A DNA stretch of 64,000 bases from AC-32 sp963736055 (GTDB lineage Bacteria > Actinomycetota > Thermoleophilia > Gaiellales > Gaiellaceae). The DNA lies in assembly GCA_963736055.1 (NCBI GenBank), contig CAVTNM010000008.1, positions 1,674,001-1,738,000 of the forward strand, in the 5' to 3' direction. The position numbers were made by a program, and so were the translations under genes. Position 1 is the first letter of the stretch. Each line of letters opens with the position of its first letter. Positions 36,308-44,912 of this stretch are shown here, one piece after another. The notes under the pieces were generated by a model. That model worked only from the letters and a program-made list of their open reading frames with translations. It was not told the origin of the DNA and did not search any database.

Positions 36308-36664
36308 CTGACGCCACTCGAACATGCCCGCCGCATCGCCGGCCTCGCCCAGGAAAAGCTGGCGGAGGACGTCCTCATTCTCGACATGCGACCCGTGTGC
36401 AGCTACACGGACTTCTTCGTGCTGGCCACCGGTCAGAGCCCGCGCCAGACCAAGGCGATCTGGGACGAGGTGCACACCCGTTTGAAGCGCGAGGAGCGGG
36501 CGCTTCCGGCGTCGGTCGCAGGCGAGTCAGAGGGCCGCTGGATCGTCGGCGACTACCTCGACGTCGTCTTCCACGTCTTCACGCCGGACTCGCGCGAGTA
36601 CTACCGCCTCGAGGAGCTCTGGGGCGACGTGCCCTCGGTCGAGCTGGCCTCGGCTACGGCCTAG
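36308..36664 (+). CDS. rsfS: Ribosomal silencing factor RsfS; start codon uncertain
   Basis: RsfS binds L14 and blocks subunit joining when nutrients are short. The conserved text begins TPLEHARRIAGLAQEKLAEDVLILDM and continues SYTDFFVLATGQSPRQTKAIWDEV. No ATG, GTG or TTG lies in frame before this segment; the only fitting initiator is CTG 36308. ATG 36386 would delete the first helix. Either a CTG start or a sequence error in the start region is likely. It follows nadD by seven bases. Confidence 0.88.
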   Translation: MTPLEHARRIAGLAQEKLAEDVLILDMRPVCSYTDFFVLATGQSPRQTKAIWDEVHTRLKREERALPASVAGESEGRWIVGDYLDVVFHVFTPDSREYYRLEELWGDVPSVELASATA

Positions 36665-38761
36665 CCGTCGGAGTTGCCGAGGTCGAGCTCGAAGGTCGTC
36701 GCAGTCGATGCGTCCGAGTACTTCTGCCCGTCGGTCAGGTTGCCGAGGTAGGGGAACGCGTAGAAGGTGGGATTCATGCTGCTGCCGCCCTCGTCCGGGA
36801 GGGTGATCGAGTTGCAGATCACCGGCCCGCTGTCCTGGAAGTTCTGGTGGATCATGCAGTCGGACGTCGAGTACATGATCCCCTGGAAGCCCGCCGGCAG
36901 GTGGCCGTTGTAGCAGCCGGGAGGCGAGCCCGCGCAGGTCGAGCTGCCCTGGTCGTACTCGTTCGGCATCTCGGACATGAGCACCATCATGTTCGCGGTC
37001 GGGTCCCAGTTCGACATGTTGGCCATGCAGCTCGTGGCGTAGGTCAGTCCGGTGGGGTTTCCCGACCCGTCGACGGCACCGCCGGCGCACACCACGGCAT
37101 CGATCTCGTCGTCCCGCGAGGACATGATGTTCGCGCGGCCGTAGTAGTGGATGATCTGGCCGTCCTCGTCGAAGCGGAAGTTTCCGTCGACGAAGATCAC
37201 GCCCTTGATGTCCATCCGGTGGGTGGTGTGGTTCCACTTCAGCTGGCCGACGAGCTGGCCGTTCTCAACGTACTGGCAGTCGTAGTTGCTGGTGGCCGGC
37301 GCCATCTCGCCGTTGACGAGAATGCTGCCGTTGGGCGCGCTCGTGGAGCCTGCGTCGTTGTCGAAGAAGTTCGTGGCCAAGCCGGGGTTCGCGTTGGTGC
37401 AGAAGTGGTTCGGCCCGGGCTTCGCGTTCTTCCACCAGTACGTGTAGTCGACCGACGGCATCGAGAGGGCGGGGTTCGAGGCCGCTGCGGTGCTCGTGAT
37501 CGTCCCTGCGTACACGTGATCCGTGGACGTGCAGGGCGTGTGTGCCGCCTGGGCGTTGTATGTGCAGCTACCCCCGATGTTCGCCTGCGTGATCGGCGTC
37601 CCCGAGGAGCCGATGCCGTTCGTGTCGGCCGAGTAGGTGACCGTGATCAGGATCGCGTCGACCGAGGCGGTCGCCGCGGAGCCGGCGAAGTTGTGAATCC
37701 GGTAGTGGACACCGAAGTTCGCGGAGTTGACGTCGGCCGCCGTCCAGGTCTTCCCCCAGAGATCGGAGGAGCTGCCGTACGAGACGGTCGAGTCGGAGGT
37801 GCCGTAGTAGGTCGAGGTGTTCGCGTGATCGGTGCCGCACGGGTCCGTGCACGACGTCTTCTTGATGTACACGTCGTCGTCCTTCAGGGAGTTCGTCGCG
37901 CTCGCCTTGCGCTCGATCGAGACCGAGATGCCCCTGACGATCGCGGTCGCGGGGATCGTGAAGCCGAGAGCCCGTCACGTCCAGGTAGTTGCTGTTCGCG
38001 GCCGTGGGGACGCTGTAAGTCGCGTAGACGTTGTTGCTCGTGTAAACGTTCGTGGGAGTGGTCCAGCTCGTTCCGGTGGCCGCGGTCGGAGAGCGGGGGC
38101 CGCTCGCCGCATCCGGGCCCTGGATCGACACGTTTCCACCGACGTCGACGGTCGCGTTCGCGTTCGAGACCGCGCCGCTGTCGCGGAGGCAGAGGTCGCC
38201 TCGAGTGGCGACGTTCGTCACGAACGTCATGTTGTCGATCGTCAGGCACGATGCGGTGCTGTCCTGGTAGAAGCGGCTCCAGGAGTTGCCGTCGGCGCCC
38301 GAGTTGATCCCCCGAACGCTGACCTTCCGGTGCAGCGTGCGCTTGATCGAGGTGCCGCCCGCCGGGTTGCGCACCGTCCCCGTCGAGGTGATCGTCCAGA
38401 CGTAGCTGGCGTCGATCGTCCCGGAGTAGGTCGCGGTGCCGCCCTCGAGCGTGACCGTCCTCGACGGCAGCAGCGTGCTGACGCGCGGGTCGCCCGCGTT
38501 CGACAGCACGGAAAGAGCGTTGTTGATGCCGGCCTCGGCCAGCGTGTACGCGGTCGTGCCGCCGCGGCTGTGAGCCGAAGCGCGGGCGCCGGAGGTCGCG
38601 TAGTAGGTCAGGGCCGTGCCGGAAACCGTCAGCACGGTCATGATCCCGATAGCGGCGATCAGCGCGAGACCGCGCTCGTCGCTTCGGGCATTGGCCAGTC
38701 GTCTGAAGACCTGTGCGCAGGCGCGCGCGGGTCCATGAATCGTTCGCCGCATCGATTGCAC
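36661..38761 (-). CDS. PilX-like exported protein, apparent frameshift
   Basis: About 699 residues result when one base is removed near 37970. The N-terminus (SDERGLALIAAIGIMTVLTVSGTALTYYA) is a type IV pilin-like segment, and TTAYTLAEAGINNAL is the PilX/PilW-type 'LAEAG' helix. The rest is a long exported region rich in Ser, Thr, Asn and Gly with many Cys pairs (SCTDPCG, CAGSPPGCYNG). It likely ends in a beta-rich fold. The restored join reads TGLGFTIPATAIVRGISVSIERK. A role in pilus or surface assembly is inferred from the N-terminus only, and no other pilus genes are in the window. It converges on rsfS with a four-base overlap. Confidence 0.75.
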
Positions 38762-38819
38762 TATCGGTAGCGAGGGCCCGGGCTCCGACCGCTCGAACGA
38801 GGGAATCCCGCCGCGTGGC

Positions 38820-38825
38820 TAGAAT
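38820..38825 (+). promoter_or_regulatory. -10-like box TAGAAT before tRNA-Ala
   Basis: It ends 12 bases before the mature tRNA 5' end. Confidence 0.5.
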
Positions 38826-38837
38826 CCGAGCCGACCA

Positions 38838-38910
38838 GGGGCCATAGCTCAGCTGGGAGAGCGTCTGGCTGGCAGCCAGAAGGTCACGGGTTCGAATCCC
38901 GTTGGCTCCA
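38838..38910 (+). tRNA. tRNA-Ala(GGC)
   Basis: The acceptor stem is GGGGCCA/TGGCTCC (one G-T). The anticodon stem-loop TCTGGCTGGCAGCCAGA gives GGC, and the T-loop is GGTTCGAATCC. Confidence 0.97.
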
Positions 38911-39023
38911 TCGTCGATTGACGTCCGGCTCCGCTGGCGCTGAGCCATGAACGACTTCGATCGACTCTTGCCTGATGGCAGGCGTGCTAGAACCGACGCC
39001 GGCAGAGCCGGCATCGGCCGCTC

Positions 39024-39746
39024 TCAGGTCGAACCGAGACGCCGCAATGCGCTCGTCACGTCCCTGGCGATGAACGGATAAAGGAAGAGCGCCCGCTCGT
39101 GCCCGGAGGCGTCGATCAGGTACGCCGCTTCGGTGTGCGAGACGTCGTGCACGGCGTGCCCGTCCACGACGGTCTTCCTGTCGAGGACGCCCACGTCGTA
39201 GAGCTTCCACACCGGGGCGAGCTGGCGGTAGCGTCCCGCGGCCCAGTGCCACCCGGGGACCAGGCGCCACTTCCGCTCGTCCTGGCTGAAGATCGATCGG
39301 GACTGCATCCACGGGTTCACGCTGACGGCGACGATCGCGGGCTGATGCCCGCTCGGGCTCGCGGTGACCACTGAGTTCAACTGTTTGGCTTCGAGCGGGC
39401 AAAGGCTCCGGCAGACCGGGTCGATGAAGGTCACGATCACCGGTCGCCCGTGGAACTGGCGAAGGGAGATCGGTGCTCCGTCGGCGTCGGCGAGCGTAAA
39501 GGCTGGTGCACGTTTGGCTCCCGCCGCCCACGTCGCGACGGGCGCAGCCGGCTGCGTCGAGACACTCGGGCCCGTGCTCTGGCGGGAGTCGTGGACGAAC
39601 GCGAACACCGCGCCCAGCGCGATGCCGAGAACGCACACGACGAGGATCCACACGGCCAGCCCGAGCCACTGTCGCCGATCCGGGCGTGGCCCGCTCTGCT
39701 GGCCCTCGTTCGCGGTTGGGTCGTTCGCCGACATCAGGAACGTCAC
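39024..39746 (-). CDS. SCO1/SenC family copper chaperone
   Basis: The 240-residue protein has an N-terminal membrane anchor (about 28-50) and a thioredoxin-like domain facing outward. The copper-binding CxxxC is in DPVCRSLCPLE and the third ligand His in VSHTEAAYLID. SCO proteins deliver copper to the CuA site of cytochrome oxidase subunit II. Its position 1.7 kb from the ctaC-type gene supports that job. ATG 39746 or 39734 may start it. It is divergent from a small membrane protein. Confidence 0.9.
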   Translation of the reverse strand: MTFLMSANDPTANEGQQSGPRPDRRQWLGLAVWILVVCVLGIALGAVFAFVHDSRQSTGPSVSTQPAAPVATWAAGAKRAPAFTLADADGAPISLRQFHGRPVIVTFIDPVCRSLCPLEAKQLNSVVTASPSGHQPAIVAVSVNPWMQSRSIFSQDERKWRLVPGWHWAAGRYRQLAPVWKLYDVGVLDRKTVVDGHAVHDVSHTEAAYLIDASGHERALFLYPFIARDVTSALRRLGST

Positions 39747-39798
39747 GCGGGTGAGCCCCGCGGTCGCGAGCTTAGCCCTTCGTGAATTCTCACGTGGG

Positions 39799-39827
39799 TC
39801 TTAGGCGGGTCTAATCGGCGTCTCATC
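39799..39827 (+). promoter_or_regulatory. Three 11-bp direct repeats, candidate OmpR/PhoB-type operator
   Basis: TCTTAGG, TCTAATC and TCTCATC begin at 39799, 39810 and 39821, an exact 11-bp period. This is the phasing used by tandem winged-helix regulators. A near-palindrome, GTGAATTCTCAC, lies just upstream at 39782-39793. The site sits between the divergent SCO and 59-residue genes. Confidence 0.45.
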
Positions 39828-39848
39828 CTGCCTCGCCAAGATCCGCCC

Positions 39849-40028
39849 ATGACCACAACGACAGTCCTCATCCTCAACGGCGTTCTCGACGTGGGGCTGC
39901 TGATCGCGTTGGCACTCGTGATGCGCCTCGGCCATCGTGCCGCGGGCTCGTCGGCTCGGACGGGGCACACCTTCGGCCGGGTCGAGCTCGAGCGCGAAAC
40001 GAGCCCCGACCTCGAGCGCGCCGCCTAG
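39849..40028 (+). CDS. 59-residue single-pass membrane protein
   Basis: The product begins MTTTTVLILNGVLDVGLLIALALVM, one membrane segment, followed by a basic then acidic cytosolic tail (GRVELERETSPDLERAA). No family is recognised. It lies downstream of the 11-bp repeat array and five bases from the 3' end of the response regulator, in converging orientation. It may belong to the oxidase region. Confidence 0.6.
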   Translation: MTTTTVLILNGVLDVGLLIALALVMRLGHRAAGSSARTGHTFGRVELERETSPDLERAA

Positions 40029-40032
40029 CGGG

Positions 40033-40701
40033 CTACGTCAGAGCCAGGCGGTAGCCGGCGCGCCGAACAGTCTCGATTGGCGCCTCCGGGCCGAGCTTCT
40101 TCCGAAGGCGCCCGACGCACACGTCGACCACGTTCGACCGCGGGTCGAAGTAGTAGCCCCAGATCTCCGACAGGAGCTGCTCGCGGCTGACCACCCCACC
40201 CTCGTGCGCGAACAGGATCGAGAGCAGGCGGATCTCGTGGCTCGTGAGCCGGACGAGCGTGTCGCCGAGACGTGCTTCGTGCCGAATCGGGTCGACCGAG
40301 AGCGCCCCGACCGTGAAGGGGCCCGACAGCAGTGACCGGCCATTCCGCCCGCGAGCGTGGACGTACACACGCGCGACCAGCTCGTCCAGCGCGAACGGCT
40401 TTTGCAAGAAGTCTGACGCCCCGAGCTCGAAGCCCCGGATCTTCGTGTCCAGGTCGGTGTGTCCCGAGAGGAGGATCACGGGCAGCTCGGGGCGCTCTGC
40501 ATGCAGGAGCTTCAAGACGTCGAAACCGTCCATGCCGTTCAGGACCAGGTCGAGCAGCACGACGTCGAACCGGTGTTTGAGGGCGCGCTCGACCGCAGCG
40601 CGACCGCTCCCTGACTGCGCGACATGGAACCCCTCCGCAACCAACCCGCGCGTCAGGAACGTGGCGGTCCTCAGCTCTCCCTCGATGAGCAGGATCTCCA
40701 T
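40033..40701 (-). CDS. Orphan OmpR/PhoB-family response regulator
   Basis: The 222-residue protein pairs a receiver domain with a winged helix. The phospho-Asp is in VVLLDLVLNGMDG, the switch residue is Ser in VILLSGHTD, and the Lys is in FLQKPF. The metal-binding acidic cluster reads LIEGELR where VEDD/VEDE is usual, so one acidic residue is Gly. The output domain has RLTSHEIRLLSILFAHEGGVVSREQLLSEIWG and a standard recognition helix region (RSNVVDVCVGRLRKKLG). No kinase gene is adjacent. It sits between SCO and the oxidase genes and may regulate them. ATG 40701 is preferred; ATG 40755 would add 18 residues. Confidence 0.9.
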   Translation of the reverse strand: MEILLIEGELRTATFLTRGLVAEGFHVAQSGSGRAAVERALKHRFDVVLLDLVLNGMDGFDVLKLLHAERPELPVILLSGHTDLDTKIRGFELGASDFLQKPFALDELVARVYVHARGRNGRSLLSGPFTVGALSVDPIRHEARLGDTLVRLTSHEIRLLSILFAHEGGVVSREQLLSEIWGYYFDPRSNVVDVCVGRLRKKLGPEAPIETVRRAGYRLALT

Positions 40702-40782
40702 GTTCCGGGCGGGCGTACTATCCCATAGATGACAGGTCGATGACGTTTTGGTCATCTCGTGGCAGCTGACAGGGCTGAGGCA

Positions 40783-40788
40783 TATATA
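40783..40788 (+). promoter_or_regulatory. -10-like box TATATA before oxidase cluster
   Basis: It lies eight bases before the first ATG of the oxidase operon (40797); this AT-rich hexamer stands out in the local sequence. Confidence 0.4.
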
Positions 40789-40796
40789 GGACGCCG

Positions 40797-41462
40797 ATGC
40801 GATCGACGGCCTGGAAGATCGTCGGGGTGGCCCTCGGCGTCGCTGTTGCGGGCATCCTGATCGGCTTCTACGTTGCGAACTGGCTCCTCAGCGGGCCGCC
40901 CACGTACGACGCCCAGACCAGCAAGACCAGCGCGAGGATCACGATTCAGACCGTCGCGGCCGTCGGGCCGCAGCTGTCGGCGAATCCGGACTGGGTCTCG
41001 TACCTCATCCGCAAGCCGTCCGGGAGCTGGGAGCGAAGCACGATCTGGACCGTGCCCGCCCACGCGCTCGTACATGTCACGGTCTACCAGTTCGACGGCG
41101 ACAGCGGGCTTCGCAATCCGTTCCTGGCGCGGACGCAAGGCCTCGTCGGAACGGCGACGCTTGACGGCAAGCCGTTTCAGCAGATCAAGGCGGACAACGC
41201 CTCGCACACGTTCGCGATTCCGCAGCTCGGCGTGCTCGTCCCGCTCGAGGGCGTGCCCGATGCCGCGAAGCACCAGTGTGGCTACGCGCCGTGCGATCCG
41301 ACGAGCATGGCTCACCGGACGATCACGTTCACATTCCGCACCGGGAAGAAAGGAAAGTTCCGCTGGCAGTGCTTCGTGCCTTGCGCCGCAGGGTTCCAGT
41401 TCGGGTTCGGCGGGCCGATGCAGACCATCGGCTACATGGACGGCTACGTGAACGTGGTCTAG
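40797..41462 (+). CDS. Membrane-anchored cupredoxin-like protein with altered CuA-type motif
   Basis: The 221-residue protein has one N-terminal membrane segment (about 8-32) and a beta-sandwich domain like that of oxidase subunit II. Near the end FRWQCFVPCAAGFQFGFGGPM keeps the two Cys spaced as in the CuA loop, but lacks the following His of CxxxCxxxH. An earlier His (NASHTFAIPQLG) and the late Met could be ligands. It heads the oxidase operon, eight bases before ctaC. It could be a copper carrier, an electron donor or a structural relative of subunit II. Confidence 0.7.
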   Translation: MRSTAWKIVGVALGVAVAGILIGFYVANWLLSGPPTYDAQTSKTSARITIQTVAAVGPQLSANPDWVSYLIRKPSGSWERSTIWTVPAHALVHVTVYQFDGDSGLRNPFLARTQGLVGTATLDGKPFQQIKADNASHTFAIPQLGVLVPLEGVPDAAKHQCGYAPCDPTSMAHRTITFTFRTGKKGKFRWQCFVPCAAGFQFGFGGPMQTIGYMDGYVNVV

Positions 41463-41469
41463 GGCGGCG

Positions 41470-42327
41470 ATGGCGACCATAGACACGAGCCGCAACGACG
41501 ACGTCCGGCACGGCCGCCGTCTCTTCCTTCTGTGGGTCGTGCTCAGCCTCATCGCGTGGCCGATCGCCGCGTTCGTGATCGGACCGCTGATCCCGCCCGG
41601 CAATGGGAGCGTTCAGGCCCAGGGGCAGGTATTCGACAACCAGGTGCTGATTGCGGTCTGCGCGCCTGTCCTGGTCTTCGTCGTTCTGGTCCTCGGCTAC
41701 ACCCTCATCGTCTTCCGCGAGCGTGACGCGGCCGTAGCAGGACCGCCCGTACGGGGAGATTCCGGGCTCCAGCTCCTGTGGATCGTGATCACCTCGGTGA
41801 CCGTGTTGGGACTGGCCGCCTTCGGCACCTACGAGCTGGTCAAGGACGGCGCAGGTGGCGGCCAGGGGCCCAGCGCGACATTCCTGCCGTCCAACCACAA
41901 CCAGGCCATGGACGTGCAGGTGATCGGCCAGCAGTGGGAGTTCACCTACCGCTACCCGACCTATGGTGGCCTCGAGACCCCGCACCTGTATCTGCCCGCA
42001 CACACGCTCATCCGGCTCCACGTCACCTCGCTCGACGTGATCCACTCGTTTTGGGCGGTCAACCTCGGGGTGAAGGCCGACGCGAACCCGGGGACCGACA
42101 ACGTCGTCTATGTCGAGACGAAGAACCCGCTCAAGCTGAACATCCGCTGCGCCGAGCTCTGCGGCCTCTGGCACGGGTTCATGTTCGACGAGCAGGGCCG
42201 CGTGGTCTCGCCCGCCGAGTTCGCGACCTGGATCAAGCAGGAGCAGGTGCTCTACGGTCCGATCGTCAAGGACCTGCCGCCGTACTCGACGACCTACTCG
42301 CCTGAGCCGAAGTTGAGGGCAGGGTGA
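41470..42327 (+). CDS. ctaC: Cytochrome c oxidase subunit II
   Basis: The 285-residue protein has two membrane helices (about 20-42 and 60-82) and a cupredoxin domain. The CuA ligands are intact: HSFWAVNLGVK and CAELCGLWHGFM. QQWEFTYRYP is the aromatic electron-entry segment. No fused haem c domain (no CxxCH) is present. No lipobox or long signal peptide precedes the first helix. It accepts electrons and passes them to subunit I. Its TGA overlaps the start of ctaD. Confidence 0.95.
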   Translation: MATIDTSRNDDVRHGRRLFLLWVVLSLIAWPIAAFVIGPLIPPGNGSVQAQGQVFDNQVLIAVCAPVLVFVVLVLGYTLIVFRERDAAVAGPPVRGDSGLQLLWIVITSVTVLGLAAFGTYELVKDGAGGGQGPSATFLPSNHNQAMDVQVIGQQWEFTYRYPTYGGLETPHLYLPAHTLIRLHVTSLDVIHSFWAVNLGVKADANPGTDNVVYVETKNPLKLNIRCAELCGLWHGFMFDEQGRVVSPAEFATWIKQEQVLYGPIVKDLPPYSTTYSPEPKLRAG

Positions 42328-44213
42328 TGGAGAGTTCCGCTCCGACCACGCGCCTGCCGCTCTGGCGCCGGCTGATCGGCTTCAACCTCCTTCTCGCGGT
42401 GCTCCTAGGCATCGGCGGCTGGTACCTCGGCTGGTACATCGGACACCAGATCACCGGTCCGAGCATCGACTACTTCGGCGACACCGACCAGAACGACATC
42501 TCGGTCTTCCTCGGCTACATCCTCGGCGTGATCGGGTTCCTGATCGGCCTGGGCTTTCTCCAGTACCCGCTTGCCCGGCTGCGCGGCTACCCACCCTCGC
42601 TGCGAGAGAAGGAGACCGAGGGCATCGGGCGCTATTTCGGTCTCTGCACCGACCACAAGGTCGTCGGTCTCCAGTACCTGTTCGGCGTCGGCCTCTTCTT
42701 CTTCATCGCGGGACTGAACGCGATGCTGATCCGTTTCGAGCTGCTCCGCCCGACGCCCGTCTTCAACGCGGGCAACTACCTGACGCTGGTGGGGCTGCAC
42801 GGGACGATGATGATGGGGATGATGACGAGCGCGATCCTCGGGCCGTTCGCGAACTACTTCGTCCCGATCATGATCGGTGCCCGTCGGATGGCATTCCCTC
42901 GGATCGAGTCGCTGACGTTCTGGCTGCTGATGTCGGCCGGGGTCATCCTCCTCACGACGGTGTCCTTCGGCGGCTTCCCGACCGGCTGGACAGGCTACGA
43001 GCCGCTCAACGACCAGGCGAACTACGGCATGGATGCATACATCATGTTCTTCGCGATCGTCGGCGTCTCGATGTGCCTGCTCGGCCTGAACATGCTCGCA
43101 ACGGTCGTGACGATGCGCGCGCCGGGGATGACCTGGTCGCGCCTGCCGATCTTCGTCTGGGGCGTCGTCTCGACCGCGATCCTCAACCTCCTGGCCCCCC
43201 CGGTGCTGATTGCGGCGCTGACGATGGCGATCCTCGACCGAACCGCTCAGACGACGTTCTACGTCTCGGCCGGTGGCGGTAGCCAGTACCTCTACGAGAA
43301 CCTCTTCTGGTTCTTCGGCCACCCGGAGGTGTACATCCTCGCCCTACCCGGCTTCGGTGTCGTGCTCGAGCTGCTGCCGGTCTTTTCGCGCAAGCCGCTG
43401 TGGGGCTACCGGTTGGCCGTGGCGGGGATGCTGGGCGTGACACTACTCAGCTTTCTCGTCTGGCAGCACCACCTGTTCGTGAGCGGCATCAACAGCAATC
43501 TGAGGCCGTTCTACATGCTGTCAACCGAGCTGATCTCGATCCCAACCGGATTTACGTTCCTGTGCGGGCTGATGACCCTGTGGCGCGGGAGCATCCGCTT
43601 CACCGTGCCGATGCTCTTCGCGCTCGCCTGGTTCTTCAACTTCCTGATCGGCGGCCTCTCGGGAATCTTCAACTCGGACACGCCGAGCGACACGACGGAG
43701 CACGGCAGCTTCTTCGTGATGGCGCACTTCCACTACACGATCATGGGCGGACTGGTCTTCACGTTCTTCGCCGCGATCTACTACTGGCTGCCGAAGATGA
43801 CCGGCTTCGAGTTGAACGAGCGGCTGGGAAAGATCCACTTCTGGAGCATGTTCCTCGCCTTCAACTCGACGTTCCTGCCGCTCTTCGCGGTCGGCTTCCT
43901 GGGGATGCCGCGCCGTGTAGTCACCTACTCGCCGAACCTGCAGTTCCTCAACGACTGGGTGTCGGCCTCGGCGTTCGTGCTCGGGCTCTCGATGCTGGTG
44001 TTCCTCGTCAACCTCACCTACTCCCTGCTCTTCGCCCGCGTGCGCGCCGAGCGGAATCCATGGGATTCGCTGTCGATCGAATGGCAGCTGCCCTCGCCCG
44101 TGCCCGTTCAGAACTTCGACCGGATCCCGACGTTCGAGAGCGATCCGTACGGCTACGGCGACGGTGCCGTCCCGGTCGCACGTCCGACCCCCGCGGCGGC
44201 CCAGGGGAGCTGA
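42327..44213 (+). CDS. ctaD: Cytochrome c oxidase subunit I
   Basis: This is a 628-residue haem-copper oxidase core with about 13-14 membrane helices. TLVGLHGTMMM carries a haem a His, FFGHPEVYILALPGFGV the CuB His with the Tyr of the His-Tyr crosslink (YI/L-P-G-F-G), WQHHLFVSG the CuB His pair and MAHFHYTIMGG the haem a/a3 His ligands. The extra N-terminal helix region (about 1-75) is longer than in canonical enzymes. HPEVYI with a downstream A1-like context suggests type A, but I cannot be certain. ATG 42327 overlaps the ctaC stop; GTG 42324 is adjacent. Confidence 0.96.
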   Translation: MESSAPTTRLPLWRRLIGFNLLLAVLLGIGGWYLGWYIGHQITGPSIDYFGDTDQNDISVFLGYILGVIGFLIGLGFLQYPLARLRGYPPSLREKETEGIGRYFGLCTDHKVVGLQYLFGVGLFFFIAGLNAMLIRFELLRPTPVFNAGNYLTLVGLHGTMMMGMMTSAILGPFANYFVPIMIGARRMAFPRIESLTFWLLMSAGVILLTTVSFGGFPTGWTGYEPLNDQANYGMDAYIMFFAIVGVSMCLLGLNMLATVVTMRAPGMTWSRLPIFVWGVVSTAILNLLAPPVLIAALTMAILDRTAQTTFYVSAGGGSQYLYENLFWFFGHPEVYILALPGFGVVLELLPVFSRKPLWGYRLAVAGMLGVTLLSFLVWQHHLFVSGINSNLRPFYMLSTELISIPTGFTFLCGLMTLWRGSIRFTVPMLFALAWFFNFLIGGLSGIFNSDTPSDTTEHGSFFVMAHFHYTIMGGLVFTFFAAIYYWLPKMTGFELNERLGKIHFWSMFLAFNSTFLPLFAVGFLGMPRRVVTYSPNLQFLNDWVSASAFVLGLSMLVFLVNLTYSLLFARVRAERNPWDSLSIEWQLPSPVPVQNFDRIPTFESDPYGYGDGAVPVARPTPAAAQGS

Positions 44214-44215
44214 CG

Positions 44216-44902
44216 ATGGCCGAGGTCGAATGGGTGCGCGAAGGATCGACCTACGAGATCATCGAGGCCGAGGAACCCAAGCTGCTCGCGCGCAACCTCG
44301 CGTCCGGCGCGCACCTGTTCGCGAGCGCGACCGCGATGCTCTTCCTCGGCTTCGTGTTCGCGTACTTCTACCTCCGTGCACTGAACAGCAACGACCTCTG
44401 GCGACCGAAGCACGTCGACCCGTCGCTGACGCTGGGGACGCTCGCCACCGCCGCGTGGGTGCTCGGCGCCACCGTGATCTGGCTGGGCAACCGAGACCGG
44501 CGAGCCGATCGCCGGGGGCAGTGGCGGATCAAGGGCGCGCTGGCGCTCGGGCTCGGCCTCGCGGGCGTGGTGCTCCAGATCGTGGAGTGGCTCGCGGTAG
44601 GTTTCGGACCGGCCGACGGCGGCTATGCGAGCGTCTACTTCGGCTGGACGGCGTTCCTTGTCCTCTTCGGGGTCGGCTCGCTGTTCTGGCTCGAGACGAC
44701 CTTGGCGACGTCGATCCGCTACCGGAAGACCTTGACGGGCTCGCCGGCGCCGGGAGAGGCGTCAGGTGACCCGCATCGTCAGGCGCACGACATCGAGGAT
44801 CCGCTCTCGCTCGTCCCGCCGAGCCTCGAGGCGGTGACCTTCTACTGGGTCTACTTCGCCGTGCTCGTGGTCATCGCCTGGATCATCCTCTACCTCCTCT
44901 GA
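44216..44902 (+). CDS. ctaE: Cytochrome c oxidase subunit III
   Basis: The 228-residue membrane protein has five or six helices. SGAHLFASATAMLFLGFVFAYFYLRA is the opening and LEAVTFYWVYFAVLVVIAWIILYLL the close, both typical of subunit III; GYASVYFGWTAF is a conserved interior block. It starts two bases after the ctaD stop and is followed by ctaG. Confidence 0.88.
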   Translation: MAEVEWVREGSTYEIIEAEEPKLLARNLASGAHLFASATAMLFLGFVFAYFYLRALNSNDLWRPKHVDPSLTLGTLATAAWVLGATVIWLGNRDRRADRRGQWRIKGALALGLGLAGVVLQIVEWLAVGFGPADGGYASVYFGWTAFLVLFGVGSLFWLETTLATSIRYRKTLTGSPAPGEASGDPHRQAHDIEDPLSLVPPSLEAVTFYWVYFAVLVVIAWIILYLL

Positions 44903-44912
44903 GGGCTGGGCC

